A stretch of DNA of 64,000 nt from BOG-908 sp963795825 (GTDB taxonomy: Bacteria; Pseudomonadota; Alphaproteobacteria; Acetobacterales; Acetobacteraceae): the NCBI GenBank assembly GCA_963795825.1, contig CAWCIW010000001.1, positions 1,302,001 through 1,366,000 on the forward strand. Reading direction: 5' to 3'. Numbering within the stretch: the stretch's first letter is position 1; the number at the start of each line of letters is the position of its first letter. Shown here piece after piece: positions 8,723 through 18,044 of this stretch. A model generated the notes under the pieces. The model saw only the letters and a list, made by a program, of their open reading frames with translations. It was not told where the DNA came from and ran no database searches. Position numbers and translations under genes: made by a program.

Positions 8723-9248
8723 CTTGCCTGATGATCTCGCGCTCGGTCACCACAGCAGACAACACCACATCATGCGCCTCGACAGGCACCGCACCCACCT
8801 CCTGCGACGCATACCCGAACCCCACGCCCACCCGGCCCGGCAAGGCCGCAAGCGTCCGGTCATAATACCCGCCGCCATAGCCAAGGCGGCGCCCGGCGCG
8901 GTCGAACGCGAGCAGCGGCACGAACAGCAGGTCCGGCTCCGCCTGCGCGCCGTCCGGATACAGCGTGCCGAAGCGGCCGGGCAGCATCGGCGATCCCGGC
9001 GCCCAGCTTCGAAACGACAGCCTCTCGCCCTTCGGCGGCGTGAACGGCAGCACGATGCGGTGGCCGCGCGCGTGTAGCTCTTGCAGCAGCGGGCGCAGGT
9101 CGATCTCGCCGGGCAGCGGCCAAACGCCCGCGACCGTTTCGGGGAAACTCAAGTTTTCCAGGGCGATTTGCGCCAGGGCTTCGGCGGCGGCGGGGTTTGG
9201 GGGCGGGCGGTTTGCCAGCATGTGTTGGCGTAGGGCGTGTTTTAGCAT
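8700..9248 (-). CDS. 5-formyltetrahydrofolate cyclo-ligase
   Basis: 182 aa, normal length. It converts 5-formyl-THF to 5,10-methenyl-THF using ATP. Motifs: MLKHALRQHML at the start, GVWPLPGEIDLRPLL, VLPFTPPKGERLSFRSW, PDLLFVPLLAFDRAGRRLGYGGGYYDRTL (the signature near residues 109-137) and the closing AVPVEAHDVVLSAVVTERE. The last residues, KEAVLF, and the TGA stop are encoded by the arm of repeat copy 5, so the original C-terminus has been replaced or extended by repeat sequence. Start at 9248 lies 3 bases from another repeat half. Confidence 0.92.
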   Translation of the reverse strand: MLKHALRQHMLANRPPPNPAAAEALAQIALENLSFPETVAGVWPLPGEIDLRPLLQELHARGHRIVLPFTPPKGERLSFRSWAPGSPMLPGRFGTLYPDGAQAEPDLLFVPLLAFDRAGRRLGYGGGYYDRTLAALPGRVGVGFGYASQEVGAVPVEAHDVVLSAVVTEREIIRQGKEAVLF

Positions 9249-9250
9249 TC

Positions 9251-9330
9251 AGGAAGCAAGGCCTTTTTTTTGCAAAAAAGAAGCAAAAAACTTTTGGTCG
9301 CGCTGTCGCGCCCAGGCTGGATACAGGCTT
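9251..9330. repeat. intergenic repeat, copy 6 (left half only)
   Basis: One hairpin with GCAAAAAA in the loop region, the linker GCAAAAAACTTTTGG and one core half containing CTGTCGCGCCCAGGCTGG; the mirrored arm is missing. The same core text occurs in copies 15 and 17 (30.7 and 41.4 kb). Confidence 0.75.
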
Positions 9331-9337
9331 CACGCGT

Positions 9338-10489
9338 TCAGGTGGCGGCCGCCCGGCGCCTTGCCAGCACCAGGCCTATGGGCAGCCAGAACACGAACCA
9401 GATCGGGCCGGGTCCCTTGGTGATCTGGCCGAAATCCGTAAGCCCGGCCAGCAGCACGGCCAGCCAGATCGCCACCAGCCATAGCCATTCCACGCCGCCG
9501 CCGCGCCGCGCCGCCCACAGCGCCCGTAGCATCCAGAGCACCAGGCCGGCGAACAGCAGGCCGCCCACCGCGCCGCTGTAGAACAGCACCGAGAGATACA
9601 GATCGTGCGGGAACGTGATCCCGGGCAGGTCCAGGTTCGCCGCCAGCCCGTGCCCGAACAGCGGCCGGTCACCTATCAGGTGCAACGTGCGATCCCAGAT
9701 CTCGAGCCGGTGGGACGTGCCGCGCGCCACCAGCATGTCCGCCTGGCGATGGCGGACCCAGCCGGGCAGCAGCCGCCAGGCGGCCACGATCGCCGCCAGG
9801 CCGCCGAGGGCGCGCCATCGCCACGGCCCGGCCGCGCATACCAGCAGCGTGGCCACGCCGGCGGCGAGCCACGGCCCGCGGCTCTCCGTCATCACCAGGA
9901 ACAGCGCCATCACGGCGGCGGCCGTCAGATGCGCCGCCCACAGGCGCCGTTCGGCAAGCGCCAGGCACAGGGCCGCCAGATAGGCCACGATCATCACCGA
10001 CGCGCCGAGGATCGGATGGCTCGTGGCGCCCCAGCCGTGCAGCCGGTCGGTGTGCTGCGGGAACAGCAGGCTGAGCACGATGGAGAGCGCCGCGTTGGCA
10101 GCACCTACCCAGACCAGTACGCCCATCAGCCGGCGCCGCAGCGCCGCATCGCGGAAGCCTTCGGCCGAAGCGGCCACGAAGGCGAACGTCATCACCGCAT
10201 CGGCGGCGAACCGCAGCGAGCGGTGGCCGTCATCGTGCCCCCAGGCGAGGGTGAGCCCGGACCAGACGATCAGCGCCGCTGACAGCGCCCAGCCGGCTTC
10301 CGCCCGCAAGGCGCCCCGCGCGGCCGCCAGAACCGCCAGAGGGAGCACGCCGAGATAGAACACCAGCGAATAGGCCGGCCCGCTCGGCAGCGCGAAGGCC
10401 GAGGCGATGAATACCAGCAAGGCCGGCCCGAGCAGCGCGTGCGCATGCGCTCTCATGCGCCAGGATCCTGCGTGCGCGCCGTCAGGCAT
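9338..10489 (-). CDS. O-antigen ligase-like (Wzy/WaaL fold) membrane protein
   Basis: 383 aa with about ten hydrophobic segments. It has the hallmark of the O-antigen polymerase/ligase family: a long periplasmic loop after the central helices containing TSHPILG, VMTESRGPWLA and RLEIWDRTLHLIGDRPLFGHGL (the conserved R-x-x-x-W region), then HDLYLSVLFYSGAVGG. Such proteins attach or polymerise O-antigen or exopolysaccharide in the inner membrane. Its ATG overlaps the stop codon of the upstream glycosyltransferase gene by 8 bases (10482-10489), which suggests translational coupling. An internal ATG at 10456 is an alternative start. Confidence 0.8.
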   Translation of the reverse strand: MPDGAHAGSWRMRAHAHALLGPALLVFIASAFALPSGPAYSLVFYLGVLPLAVLAAARGALRAEAGWALSAALIVWSGLTLAWGHDDGHRSLRFAADAVMTFAFVAASAEGFRDAALRRRLMGVLVWVGAANAALSIVLSLLFPQHTDRLHGWGATSHPILGASVMIVAYLAALCLALAERRLWAAHLTAAAVMALFLVMTESRGPWLAAGVATLLVCAAGPWRWRALGGLAAIVAAWRLLPGWVRHRQADMLVARGTSHRLEIWDRTLHLIGDRPLFGHGLAANLDLPGITFPHDLYLSVLFYSGAVGGLLFAGLVLWMLRALWAARRGGGVEWLWLVAIWLAVLLAGLTDFGQITKGPGPIWFVFWLPIGLVLARRRAAAT

Positions 10490-11531
10490 CGATCAACGTC
10501 GGCCATGCGTAGCGCGAAGCCTCATGCGTCCCCATCGCCACATCCACCAGATACCCCGCGACAATCGTCTCGTTGAACAGCGCGTGGTAACGCGCCCGGC
10601 CGGCTTGCGCCACAGCGCGCCGCCAGGCCGGCTCAGCGCGCACCCGCCGCACCAGGGCCGCAAGCTCCTCCATCGAGGCGAAAAACCCAATCGAGTCCGC
10701 GTCGAACAGGCGGTCGTAGCCGGTCGCGCGGTCGACCAGGAGGAGCTGGCCGTTGCCGATCATGTGCGCCATGCGGTCGCTGGTGTAGAGCAGCGCGTCG
10801 TTTCGGCGGCTCGCGTTCAGCCCGGCGGCGCAGGTGGCCAGCGCGTCGTGATAGGCGGCGCCGGCCAGATGCGGCGCGCCGTCCAGCCCGGCCAGGCGCA
10901 GGCGCGCGCCGGGCGCCAGCGCGCGCAGTTCGGCCACGAAATCCATCATGTCCCAGTCGCGCCCGAACAGCGCGCGGCGCGGCCGCGACGGGTGCCCGCA
11001 GGCGAAGAACAGGTCGTGAGGCAGGTCGTCCGCGAGGTCCGCCCGGCCGGATTCCACCGCGAAATCCACCGGGTTCGGCAGGAAGCCGAGCGCCATGCCG
11101 CGCCGGCGCAAGGGGGCCAGCGCGTCGCCGGCGGTGGAGACGAGGGTCGCGTCTACCACATCGATCTTGCTGCGCAGACGCGCCAGATTGTCCGGCTCGA
11201 ACATCGGATCGACGTTCCATTGCAGCACCCGCATCGCCGGCATGGCGCGGCGCAGATCGGCCACCGTGCTGGCGCGTATCGTGTCGGCATGGCCCAGCAC
11301 CAGCAGGTCCGGCCGCATGTCTGTGGCCAGGCGTGCCAGCGCGCGATTGGCCTGGCCTACGCCGAATTTGCGCGATCCCAGGAAGGTGCCGGCTCTTGCG
11401 GCGTCGCGATCGGCGAAATCGACCACCTGGTGGCCTAGTTTTATCAGGCCTCTGGTGAGTTTCGGGGCGACGGAGTGAAGAAAGGCGCCTTTGGCTCTGG
11501 AGCCGAAATTGCCTACGTGCAGGATGCGCAA
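10482..11531 (-). CDS. CgeB-like glycosyltransferase
   Basis: 349 aa. The start MRILHVGNFGSRAKG is the first Rossmann strand of a GT-B glycosyltransferase. Further motifs are PDLLVLGHADT, GFLPNPVDF, and a C-terminal part with NDALLYTSDRMAHMIGNGQLLL and DRLFDADSIGFFASMEELA, which match the CgeB/spore-maturation type of family 1-like transferases (C-terminal YTSDRxxxxxxxG and a sugar-nucleotide site). Donor and acceptor are unknown. It is coupled to the ligase-like gene downstream, so the two probably work together on a surface glycan. Confidence 0.75.
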   Translation of the reverse strand: MRILHVGNFGSRAKGAFLHSVAPKLTRGLIKLGHQVVDFADRDAARAGTFLGSRKFGVGQANRALARLATDMRPDLLVLGHADTIRASTVADLRRAMPAMRVLQWNVDPMFEPDNLARLRSKIDVVDATLVSTAGDALAPLRRRGMALGFLPNPVDFAVESGRADLADDLPHDLFFACGHPSRPRRALFGRDWDMMDFVAELRALAPGARLRLAGLDGAPHLAGAAYHDALATCAAGLNASRRNDALLYTSDRMAHMIGNGQLLLVDRATGYDRLFDADSIGFFASMEELAALVRRVRAEPAWRRAVAQAGRARYHALFNETIVAGYLVDVAMGTHEASRYAWPTLIDA

Positions 11532-11547
11532 ACTAGTCTCCTAAGGG

Positions 11548-11608
11548 TAGCAAGGCCTTCTTTTCTGAAGAAAATAAGCAAAAGACTTTTGCTCCCTGTC
11601 GGGGAGGT
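11548..11608. repeat. intergenic repeat, copy 7 (left half only)
   Basis: Hairpin CTTCTTTTCTGAAGAAAA, linker AGCAAAAGACTTTTGC and core half CTCCCTGTCGGGGAG. It lies between the start of the glycosyltransferase gene and tRNA-Pro, one of only two copies not next to a gene 3' end; both are halves. Confidence 0.75.
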
Positions 11609-11664
11609 GGCCGGGTTGGGTGCTGGACCTGGGGCTTGGCGATGCGTATGACGCATCCCAGGTC

Positions 11665-11741
11665 CGGGGCGTAGCTCAGCCTGGTAGAGCACCTGCTTTG
11701 GGAGCAGGGGGCCGGAGGTTCGAATCCTCTCGCCCCGACCA
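11665..11741 (+). tRNA. tRNA-Pro (anticodon TGG)
   Basis: 77 bases with the CCA end encoded. Acceptor stem CGGGGCG pairs with CGCCCCG; D arm GCTCAGCCTGGTAGAGC; anticodon loop TTTGGGA with anticodon TGG at 11699-11701; T arm GGAGGTTCGAATCCTCT. It is directly upstream of the complex I subunit gene, a frequent alphaproteobacterial arrangement. Confidence 0.97.
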
Positions 11742-11758
11742 CATGAAGGGACCCGCTT

Positions 11759-12071
11759 ATGGCCACCCGCGCGCGTATTTTCCAGCAGCCGAAGACTGCG
11801 ATGTCGTCCGGCACGGCCTATACCACGCAGTGGGCGCTCGAGTGGGCGCCCAGCCAGCAGCAGCGGCAGGACGCCCTGATGGGCTGGTTCGGCAGCGGCA
11901 ACACGCAGGCTCAGGTGCATCTGCACTTCCCCACGAAGGAAGAGGCGATTGCCTACGCAGAGCGTCACGGGAATCCTCTACGACGTGGAACTCCCCCCAG
12001 TGCGCGTCCACACGCCAAAAATCTACGCCGACAACTTCAAATACGGCCGCCTGGAAAACTGGACTCACTGA
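11759..12071 (+). pseudogene. NDUFS4-like NADH-ubiquinone oxidoreductase accessory subunit, single frameshift
   Basis: Removing one base near 11972 gives 103 residues, the usual length for bacterial NDUFS4-type (ETC complex I subunit) proteins. Before the break: MATRARIFQQPKTAMSSGTA, WALEWAPS, DALMGWFGSGNTQAQVHLHF and EEAIAYAERHG. After it, in the next frame: ILYDVELPPVRVHTPKIYAD then NFKYGRLENWTH and a stop at 12069-12071. Both halves are well conserved, so the gene was recently intact or the base is an error. It is an accessory subunit of respiratory complex I. It is probably co-transcribed with, or read through from, tRNA-Pro 17 bases upstream. Confidence 0.82.
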
Positions 12072-12111
12072 GTCCGACGGAACGGCGCCACCTCTTCTCG
12101 AAGTATCGGGG

Positions 12112-12160
12112 GCGCAAAAGTTTTTGCTTATTTTGCAAAAAAAGAAGGCCTTGCCTGTCG
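12112..12160. repeat. intergenic repeat, copy 8 (right half only)
   Basis: Linker GCGCAAAAGTTTTTGC and a CTTC-type hairpin with core TTTTGCAAAAAAAG. It sits between convergent gene ends (complex I subunit and the TetR gene). Confidence 0.72.
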
Positions 12161-12161
12161 C

Positions 12162-12740
12162 TTAAGAAGGCCACGCTCCCAAAGCCAGCCGAGCCACCCG
12201 ATGCAAAAACTCCCGCCCAGCCCCGGAAGCTGCCTGCACGGACATCCCATGCACCACCGCCATCACATACCCCGCCAGCCCAGCCGGCTCGGCGTGGGGC
12301 GGCAGATCCCCGGCGGCTGCCGCCGCTTCGAGCCGCGTCCGCAACGCCGCCTCGTCGGCCACCCGCCGCGCCACCAGCTCCAGCCGGATCGGCTCGGCGG
12401 CTTCCGAGCAGGTCAGCGCGCCATTGGTGGTCAGGCAGCCAGGATGCGCCCCGCCGGTCAGCGCGTCCGCATAGCCGTGCAGCGTGCGCTCGGCGACCTG
12501 CCGGGCGGTCGGCGCCTCAAGCGCATCCCAGAAAAAACGCATGTAGGTAGTGCGGAAATAGTCGAGCGCCTTGTGGAACAGCTCTTCCTTGTTACCGTAG
12601 GTTGCGTATAGGCTGGGTTTGGTGATCCCCATCGCCTCGGTAAGCTCGGACATCGAGGCGCCCTCGAAGCCTGTCTTCCAGAAGACATTCAATGCCGCGG
12701 ACAGCGCGGCATCCGTGTCGAACTCCCTAGGCCGGCCCAC
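12162..12740 (-). CDS. TetR/AcrR-family transcriptional regulator
   Basis: 192 aa, normal length. The N-terminal helix-turn-helix covers about residues 8-55 (GRPREFDTDAALSAALNVFW, then MSELTEAMGITKPSLYATYG NKEELF), the AcrR-type recognition pattern. The C-terminal part (TLHGYADALTGGAHPGCLTT) matches the TetR C-terminal subfamily with a Cys in the ligand pocket. It is divergent from the RND adaptor gene, with a 132-base intergenic region that holds a 14-base palindrome. The simplest reading is a local repressor of the efflux pair and of itself. Confidence 0.9.
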   Translation of the reverse strand: MGRPREFDTDAALSAALNVFWKTGFEGASMSELTEAMGITKPSLYATYGNKEELFHKALDYFRTTYMRFFWDALEAPTARQVAERTLHGYADALTGGAHPGCLTTNGALTCSEAAEPIRLELVARRVADEAALRTRLEAAAAAGDLPPHAEPAGLAGYVMAVVHGMSVQAASGAGREFLHRVARLALGAWPS

Positions 12741-12829
12741 AGCGTTCCAATCCCGTTCCGGCCGCGCAGGGCCGTGCCTCCGAGATAGGGAGCTTGAATA
12801 GGCAAGTCCAGGCGCCCATTATGCGTTTC

Positions 12830-12843
12830 ATACCATACGGTAT
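12830..12843. promoter_or_regulatory. probable TetR operator between regulator and efflux genes
   Basis: ATACC-ATAC-GGTAT is a perfect 5-base inverted repeat with a 4-base centre, 29 bases ahead of the adaptor start codon. TATAGAAT overlapping its right edge could be a -10 element for the efflux genes. Size and position suit an AcrR-type operator. Confidence 0.55.
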
Positions 12844-12872
12844 AGAATAGCCACCCCTCGACAGGTCGGAAC

Positions 12873-14108
12873 ATGAGCGAAACTATCAGCACCCTCCAGG
12901 GTTCGGCTGCATTGCGCCCGCACCGGCGCGGCGGCGCGAACCGCAGCGCCTCCACCCTGCGCACCGCGCTCATCGGCGGGGCCGGGCTGCTCGCCGTGGG
13001 GGGATTCCTCTGGGCGACGCAGGGGCCCGGCCACAGCGCCCGCCCGCCAGCGCCGCCGCCGCCGCACGTGACGGTCAGCGCGCCGCTCGAGGCGACGGTC
13101 GCCCCGCAGCGCAGCTTCCTCGGGCAGTTCTCCGCGGTGGATGCAGTCGAACTGCGCGCCCAGGTGGGCGGCCTGCTGACCGAAATCCATTTCACCGACG
13201 GCCAGATCGTCCACAAGGGCGACCTGCTGTTCATGATCGATCCACGCCCTTACGAGATCAAGCTGGCAGAGGCCGCGGCGGGGCTGCAGACCGCGCAGGC
13301 CAAGCTCGCGCTGACCCAGATCCAGCTCTCGCGTGCCCAGAGCCTGCACCGCGACAATTACAGCACGGCCGAGACGGTCGATCAGCGCGTGGCCGACCAG
13401 CGCGCCGCCCAAGCCGCGATCCTGCAGGCGCAGGCGGAGATGCGCGACGCCCAGCTCGATATCGAGTTCTGCCACGTGACCGCGCCGTTCACCGGCCGGA
13501 TCAGCGCGCACCGTGTCTCCATCGGCAGCCTGGTCAGCGGCAGCCGCGCCGGCGCCAGCGCCACCACGCTGCTGACCACGCTGGTGTCCCTCGATCCGGT
13601 GCATCTGGATTTCGACATGAGCGAGGCCGACTACCTGGCCTATTCGCGCGCGCGCCGCGCGCCCGGTGCCGCGATCAGCGACGCCGTGACCGTGGCGATG
13701 GACGACGAGGCGGCAAGCACGCGCACCGGCCGGCTGGATTTCGTCGACAACGCGGTGGACCGCGGCAGCGGCACGATACATGCGCGCGCCAGCGTGCCGA
13801 ACCCGGATTTCTTCATCGCACCCGGCGAGTTCGCCCGGCTGCTGCTGACGATCGGCGCACCGCAGGCGGACCTGCTGGTGCCCGACGCCGCGATCACGCC
13901 CGACCAGTCCAACCATGTGGTGATGACGGTGGATGCGGCGGGCAAGGTGGTGCCGAAGGTGGTGCAGGTGGGCGACTTGCAGGGGTCGCTGCGGGTGATC
14001 CGGTCCGGGTTGTCGCGCGGGGACCGGGTGATCATCGATGGGCTGATGCGGGCGCAGCCCGGGATGGTCGTTGTGGCCGATCGCGGGGCTATTTCGGCGG
14101 GCAAGTGA
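12873..14108 (+). CDS. RND efflux periplasmic adaptor (membrane fusion protein, HlyD/AcrA family)
   Basis: 411 aa. One membrane anchor (TALIGGAGLLAVGGFLWA, about residues 31-48) follows a short cytoplasmic N-terminus. Then come the barrel-sandwich and lipoyl halves (VELRAQVGGLLTEIHFTDGQ and FCHVTAPFTGRISAHRVSIG), a coiled-coil hairpin rich in Ala, Gln and Glu (about residues 130-190), and the beta-barrel and membrane-proximal domains ending in GLSRGDRVIIDGLMRAQPG. It bridges the inner-membrane pump encoded next to an outer-membrane channel; no channel gene is in this window. The regulator is the divergent TetR gene. A repeat copy separates it from the pump gene despite their functional link. 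Confidence 0.92.
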   Translation: MSETISTLQGSAALRPHRRGGANRSASTLRTALIGGAGLLAVGGFLWATQGPGHSARPPAPPPPHVTVSAPLEATVAPQRSFLGQFSAVDAVELRAQVGGLLTEIHFTDGQIVHKGDLLFMIDPRPYEIKLAEAAAGLQTAQAKLALTQIQLSRAQSLHRDNYSTAETVDQRVADQRAAQAAILQAQAEMRDAQLDIEFCHVTAPFTGRISAHRVSIGSLVSGSRAGASATTLLTTLVSLDPVHLDFDMSEADYLAYSRARRAPGAAISDAVTVAMDDEAASTRTGRLDFVDNAVDRGSGTIHARASVPNPDFFIAPGEFARLLLTIGAPQADLLVPDAAITPDQSNHVVMTVDAAGKVVPKVVQVGDLQGSLRVIRSGLSRGDRVIIDGLMRAQPGMVVVADRGAISAGK

Positions 14109-14140
14109 GTACTGCGGGCCGCGGTGAGTTTGGCGCATGC

Positions 14141-14326
14141 AGGCAAGCAAGAAAGTAGTCCTTTTTCGAGAAAAAGGACCAAAAAGCTTTTGCTCCGACG
14201 CCTGCCCCGCGGCTCACTTTCCTTCCGCCAGTCGATACGGTTGCAGTAATATCCACGGTCTTCGTGCAGGCGTCATAGCAAAAGCTTTTTGGTCCTTTTT
14301 TTCGAAAAAGGACTACTTTCTTTCTC
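14141..14326. repeat. two-hairpin intergenic repeat, copy 9
   Basis: Both arms are of the GGTCC type. The core is closed by GACGCCTGC/GTGCAGGCGTC and contains the asymmetric core text in the orientation opposite to copy 1. It lies inside an apparent two-gene efflux unit, so any terminator activity would reduce pump relative to adaptor. Confidence 0.88.
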
Positions 14327-14341
14327 AAGGCCCCAGGTAAA

Positions 14342-17300
14342 ATGCGTTTCTCGCACGTCTTCATAGACCGGCCGATCCTCGCCACGGTGTTCAGCATCTT
14401 CATCACGCTGATCGGCCTGGGCGCGCTCGTCAGCCTGCCGATCGCGCAATATCCGGAGATCGTGCCGCCCACAGTGCAGATCACCGCCAGCTACCCCGGC
14501 GCTTCGGCCTCGGTGATGGCTGAGACGGTCGCCACACCGCTCGAGCAGCAGATCAACGGCGTGGAAAACATGCTCTATCTGAGCAGCCAGTCCACCGGCG
14601 ACGGCCGCCTCACCATCACGGTCACGTTCCGTATCGGCACCGACCTCGACACCGCGCAGGTGCTCACCCAGAACCGCGTGACCGACGCGCTGCCGCGCCT
14701 GCCCGAAGACGTCCAGCGCCTCGGCGTGACGGTGAAGAAAGCCTCGCCGAACATCCTGCTGGTGGTGCATCTGATCTCGCCGGACAAGTCGCGCAACCAG
14801 CTCTACATTTCGAACTACGCAACGCTGCACGTGAAGGATGCGCTCTCCCGCCTGCCCGGTGTGGGGGACGTGCAGATCTTCGGCGGGCGCGATTACGCGA
14901 TGCGCATCTGGCTCGATCCGGACAAGGCCGCCTCGCGCGGGCTGACCGCGGATGACGTGGTGGCCGCGTTGCGCGCGCAGAACGTGCAGGTTTCTGCCGG
15001 CGTGCTGAACCAGCCGCCGATTGTGCCGCACGGCGCCTTCCAGCTCAACGTGCAGACGCTCGGCCGGCTGCACACGCCGGAAGAGTTCGGCGACATACTG
15101 ATCAAATCCGACGCGCAGGGCCGGGTGACGCGTGTGCGCGATATCGGCCGCGTTGAGATCGGTGCGGCGGATTACGGCACGGCCGCGTATCTCGACACCA
15201 ACGATGCCACCCCGCTGCTGGTGTTTGCGCAGCCCGGCTCGAACGCGCTCGCGGTGGAACAGAACGTGTTGGCGACGATGAAGACGATGTCTGCCGAGAC
15301 TTTCCCCCTGGCCTGGAATACCGCGTGGTGTACGACCCCACCATATTCATCGCGCAATCGGTGCACGAGGTGGTCAAGACGATCGTCATCGCGATCCTGC
15401 TCGTGGTGGCCGTGGTGATCCTGTTCTTGCAGAGCTGGCGCGCGTCGATCATCCCGGTGATCGCGATACCTATCTCGCTGATCGGCACGTTCGCGATACT
15501 GGCGGCGCTCGGGTTTTCGTTGAATAACCTGTCGCTGTTCGGCCTGGTGCTCGCGGTGGGCATCGTGGTGGACGACGCGATCGTCGTCGTCGAGAACGTG
15601 GAGCGCAACCTGGAGCTCGGCATGAGCCCGCGCGAGGCGGCGCACCGCACGATGGACGAAGTGGGTTTCGCGCTGGTGGCGATCGCGCTGACGTTGTGCG
15701 CGGTGTTCGTGCCGGCGGCGTTCATCTCCGGCATTTCCGGCGAGTTCTTCCGGCAATTTGCCGTGACGATCTCGGCCTCCACGATCATCTCCTGCGTGAT
15801 CTCGCTTACGCTCAGCCCGGCCCTGTGCGCCGTGCTGTTCCGCCCGCATGCGGCGGCGCACGCCGCTGCGCCGCGCAGCCTGCCGGGGCGCGCGGTCGCT
15901 GCCGGGTTCGGCCTGTTCAACCGCGGCTTCGAGCGGCTCTCTAACGCCTATGGCCGCGTCACGATGCGGCTGGTGCGCGCGCTCGGCATCGTTGTGGTTG
16001 CCTACGGCGTGCTCATCGCGCTTACCGGCGTGCAATTGTTCCGCGCGCCCGCCGGCTTCATCCCCGAACAGGACCAGGGCTACCTGATCACCGTGCTGCA
16101 ACTGCCGCCCGGCGCCTCGCTGGCCCGCACCCAGGCCGTATTGCACCAGGCGACCGACATCATCCTGCACACGCCGGGTATCGCCCATGCGGTGCCGTTC
16201 GCCGGGCTCGACGCCACCACCTTCACCAACGCGTCCAACGACGCCACGATCTTCTCGGCGTTCGACACCTTCGCCGTGCGCGCGCCGCACAACCAGTCCG
16301 CCAACGCAATACTGGCCGATCTGCGCGCCCGCCTGTCGGTCATACGCGGCGCGGTGGTGCTGACGATCCCGCCGCCGCCCGTGCAAGGCATCGGCAGCGC
16401 GGGCGGCTTCAAGATGATGGTGCAGGACCGTCGCGGCGCCGGCCCACGCGCGCTGGAAAAAGCCACCGCCGCGTTGATGGCGGCGGCCAACAAGGACCCC
16501 GATTTCGCCGGCGTGTTCACCCTGTTCAGCACGCGCACGCCCTCGGTCTATGCCGATATCGACCGCGAAAAGGCCGAAAAAGTGGGCCTCACGCCCACCG
16601 ACGTGTTCGACACGATGCAGACCTATCTCGGCTCGACCTACATCAACGATTTCAACTATCTCGGCCGCACCTACGAAGTGATCGCCCAGGCCGACGCGCC
16701 GTTCCGCGGCGACATCACCGATATCGGCCGGCTGCGCGCGCGCAACGCCAGCGGCGCCATGGTGCCGATCGGCGCGGTGGCGCGCTTCTCCAGCGTGACT
16801 GCGCCATACCGCGTGCCGCGCTACGACCTCTATCCGGCCGCCGAGATCATGGGTGCGGCCGCGCCCGGCGTGGCATCAGGCACCGCGCTGGCGCGCATGG
16901 CGGAGCTGGCGCAGACCGTGCTGCCGCAAGGCTTCGGCTATGAATGGACCGAGCTGGCCTACCAGCAGGAGCAGAAGGGCACGCCCACGCTGCTGGTGTT
17001 CGGCGCCGCGGCCCTGTTCGTGTTCCTGGTGCTGGCCGCGCAGTACGAAAGCTGGACGCTGCCGCTCGCGGTGGTGCTGATCGTGCCGATGTGCCTGCTC
17101 GCCGCGGTGACCGGCCTGCTGCTGCGCGGCATGCCGATCGACATACTGGCGCAGATCGGCTTCGTGGTTCTCGTGGGCCTGGCTGCCAAGAACGCGATCC
17201 TGATCGTGGAATTCGCTCGCCAGGCGGAGGACCAGGGATCCCAGCCGCGCCAGGCCGCGGTGCATGCCGCGCGCACCCGCCTGCGGCCCATCCTGATGAC

Positions 17301-17541
17301 GTCGTTTGCCTTCATACTCGGCGTGTTGCCATTGGTGGTGGCCAACGGCGCGGGCGCGGAAATGCGCCAGTCCCTCGGCACCGCGGTGTTCTTCGGCATG
17401 CTCGGCGTGACGGTGTTCGGCCTGCTCTTCACGCCGGGGTTCTACACGCTGGTGCGCTCGTTCGGCCGGCGCGCGCGTCTGCAGGGCAGGGCGGCGACGG
17501 GCCAGACGGCGCGGGCGCGCGATGCGGTAGGGCACCGCTAG
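14342..17541 (+). pseudogene. RND efflux pump, HAE1/AcrB-type permease, single frameshift
   Basis: Adding one C in the run at 15304-15308 gives 1,067 codons, the normal length. N-terminal MRFSHVFIDRPILATVFSIF is the first helix; VENMLYLSSQSTGDGRLTIT belongs to the porter domain; GIVVDDAIVVVENVER in the second frame has the paired Asp residues of the proton relay in helix 4; GLAAKNAILIVEFARQ and the closing LFTPGFYTLVRS are typical. The pump uses the proton gradient to expel hydrophobic compounds through the adaptor and an outer-membrane channel. The break lies in the porter domain within a C homopolymer, a classic site for both real slippage and sequencing error. Confidence 0.88.
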
Positions 17542-17552
17542 CGCACGACGCA

Positions 17553-17629
17553 TGGCGAGCCCGGCTGGATTCGAACCAGCGACCACGTGCTTAGAAGGCA
17601 CGTGCTCTATCCATCTGAGCTACGGGCTC
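17553..17629 (-). tRNA. tRNA-Arg (anticodon TCT)
   Basis: 77 bases with the CCA end encoded. Acceptor stem GAGCCCG/CGGGCTC, D arm GCTCAGATGGATAGAGC, anticodon loop CTTCTAA with anticodon TCT (17593-17595 on the complementary strand), T arm GCTGGTTCGAATCCAGC. Confidence 0.97.
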
Positions 17630-17845
17630 GTGCGCCGGGCGGAGAAAAGCGGAACCCGGGGGCGCGTGCAAGTGTAGCGAGGGATAACCGGCGTTTCGCA
17701 TTAAGCAGGCGAGCACTGCCCGCGGGTGGCGCGCAGCACTGCGAGCACAGAGTGCCAGGCGGCCAGCTTGCGGTCGAACGATAGACGGCCCGGCGCGTTC
17801 TGCTGGCGACCGGGCAAGTCCCGACCCCCTTCTGGAGTGAAACCG

Positions 17846-18019
17846 ATGCTGCGTTACGCCCTGCTTTTCGCGCTGATATCCATCGTTGCCGGCGTGCTCG
17901 GTTTCAGCGGCATCTCGGCGGCCACCGCCGGCGTGGCGAAGATTTTCTTCTTCATCGCAATCGCGATTTTCCTGCTGTTCGTCATCCTGGCGATCACCGG
18001 CATCAACCTGATCAGTTGA
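17846..18019 (+). CDS. DUF1328 (YtjA-type) small membrane protein
   Basis: 57 aa with two membrane helices: MLRYALLFALISIVAGVLGF and AKIFFFIAIAIFLLFVILAI, joined by SGISAATAGV. This sequence pattern is characteristic of the DUF1328 family, whose function is unknown; relatives often appear in stress-related gene groups. GGAG 8 bases ahead of the ATG at 17846 supports this start over longer frames. The DUF1003 gene follows 25 bases downstream on the same strand. Confidence 0.88.
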   Translation: MLRYALLFALISIVAGVLGFSGISAATAGVAKIFFFIAIAIFLLFVILAITGINLIS

Positions 18020-18044
18020 GGTAGGGGCGCGAAAAAGGCCGTCT

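Noticed and set aside
15172..16386. Long minus-strand frames opposite the RND genes (also 12828-14150)
   Set aside because: Low-complexity His/Arg/Gln-rich translations typical of antisense frames in GC-rich genes.
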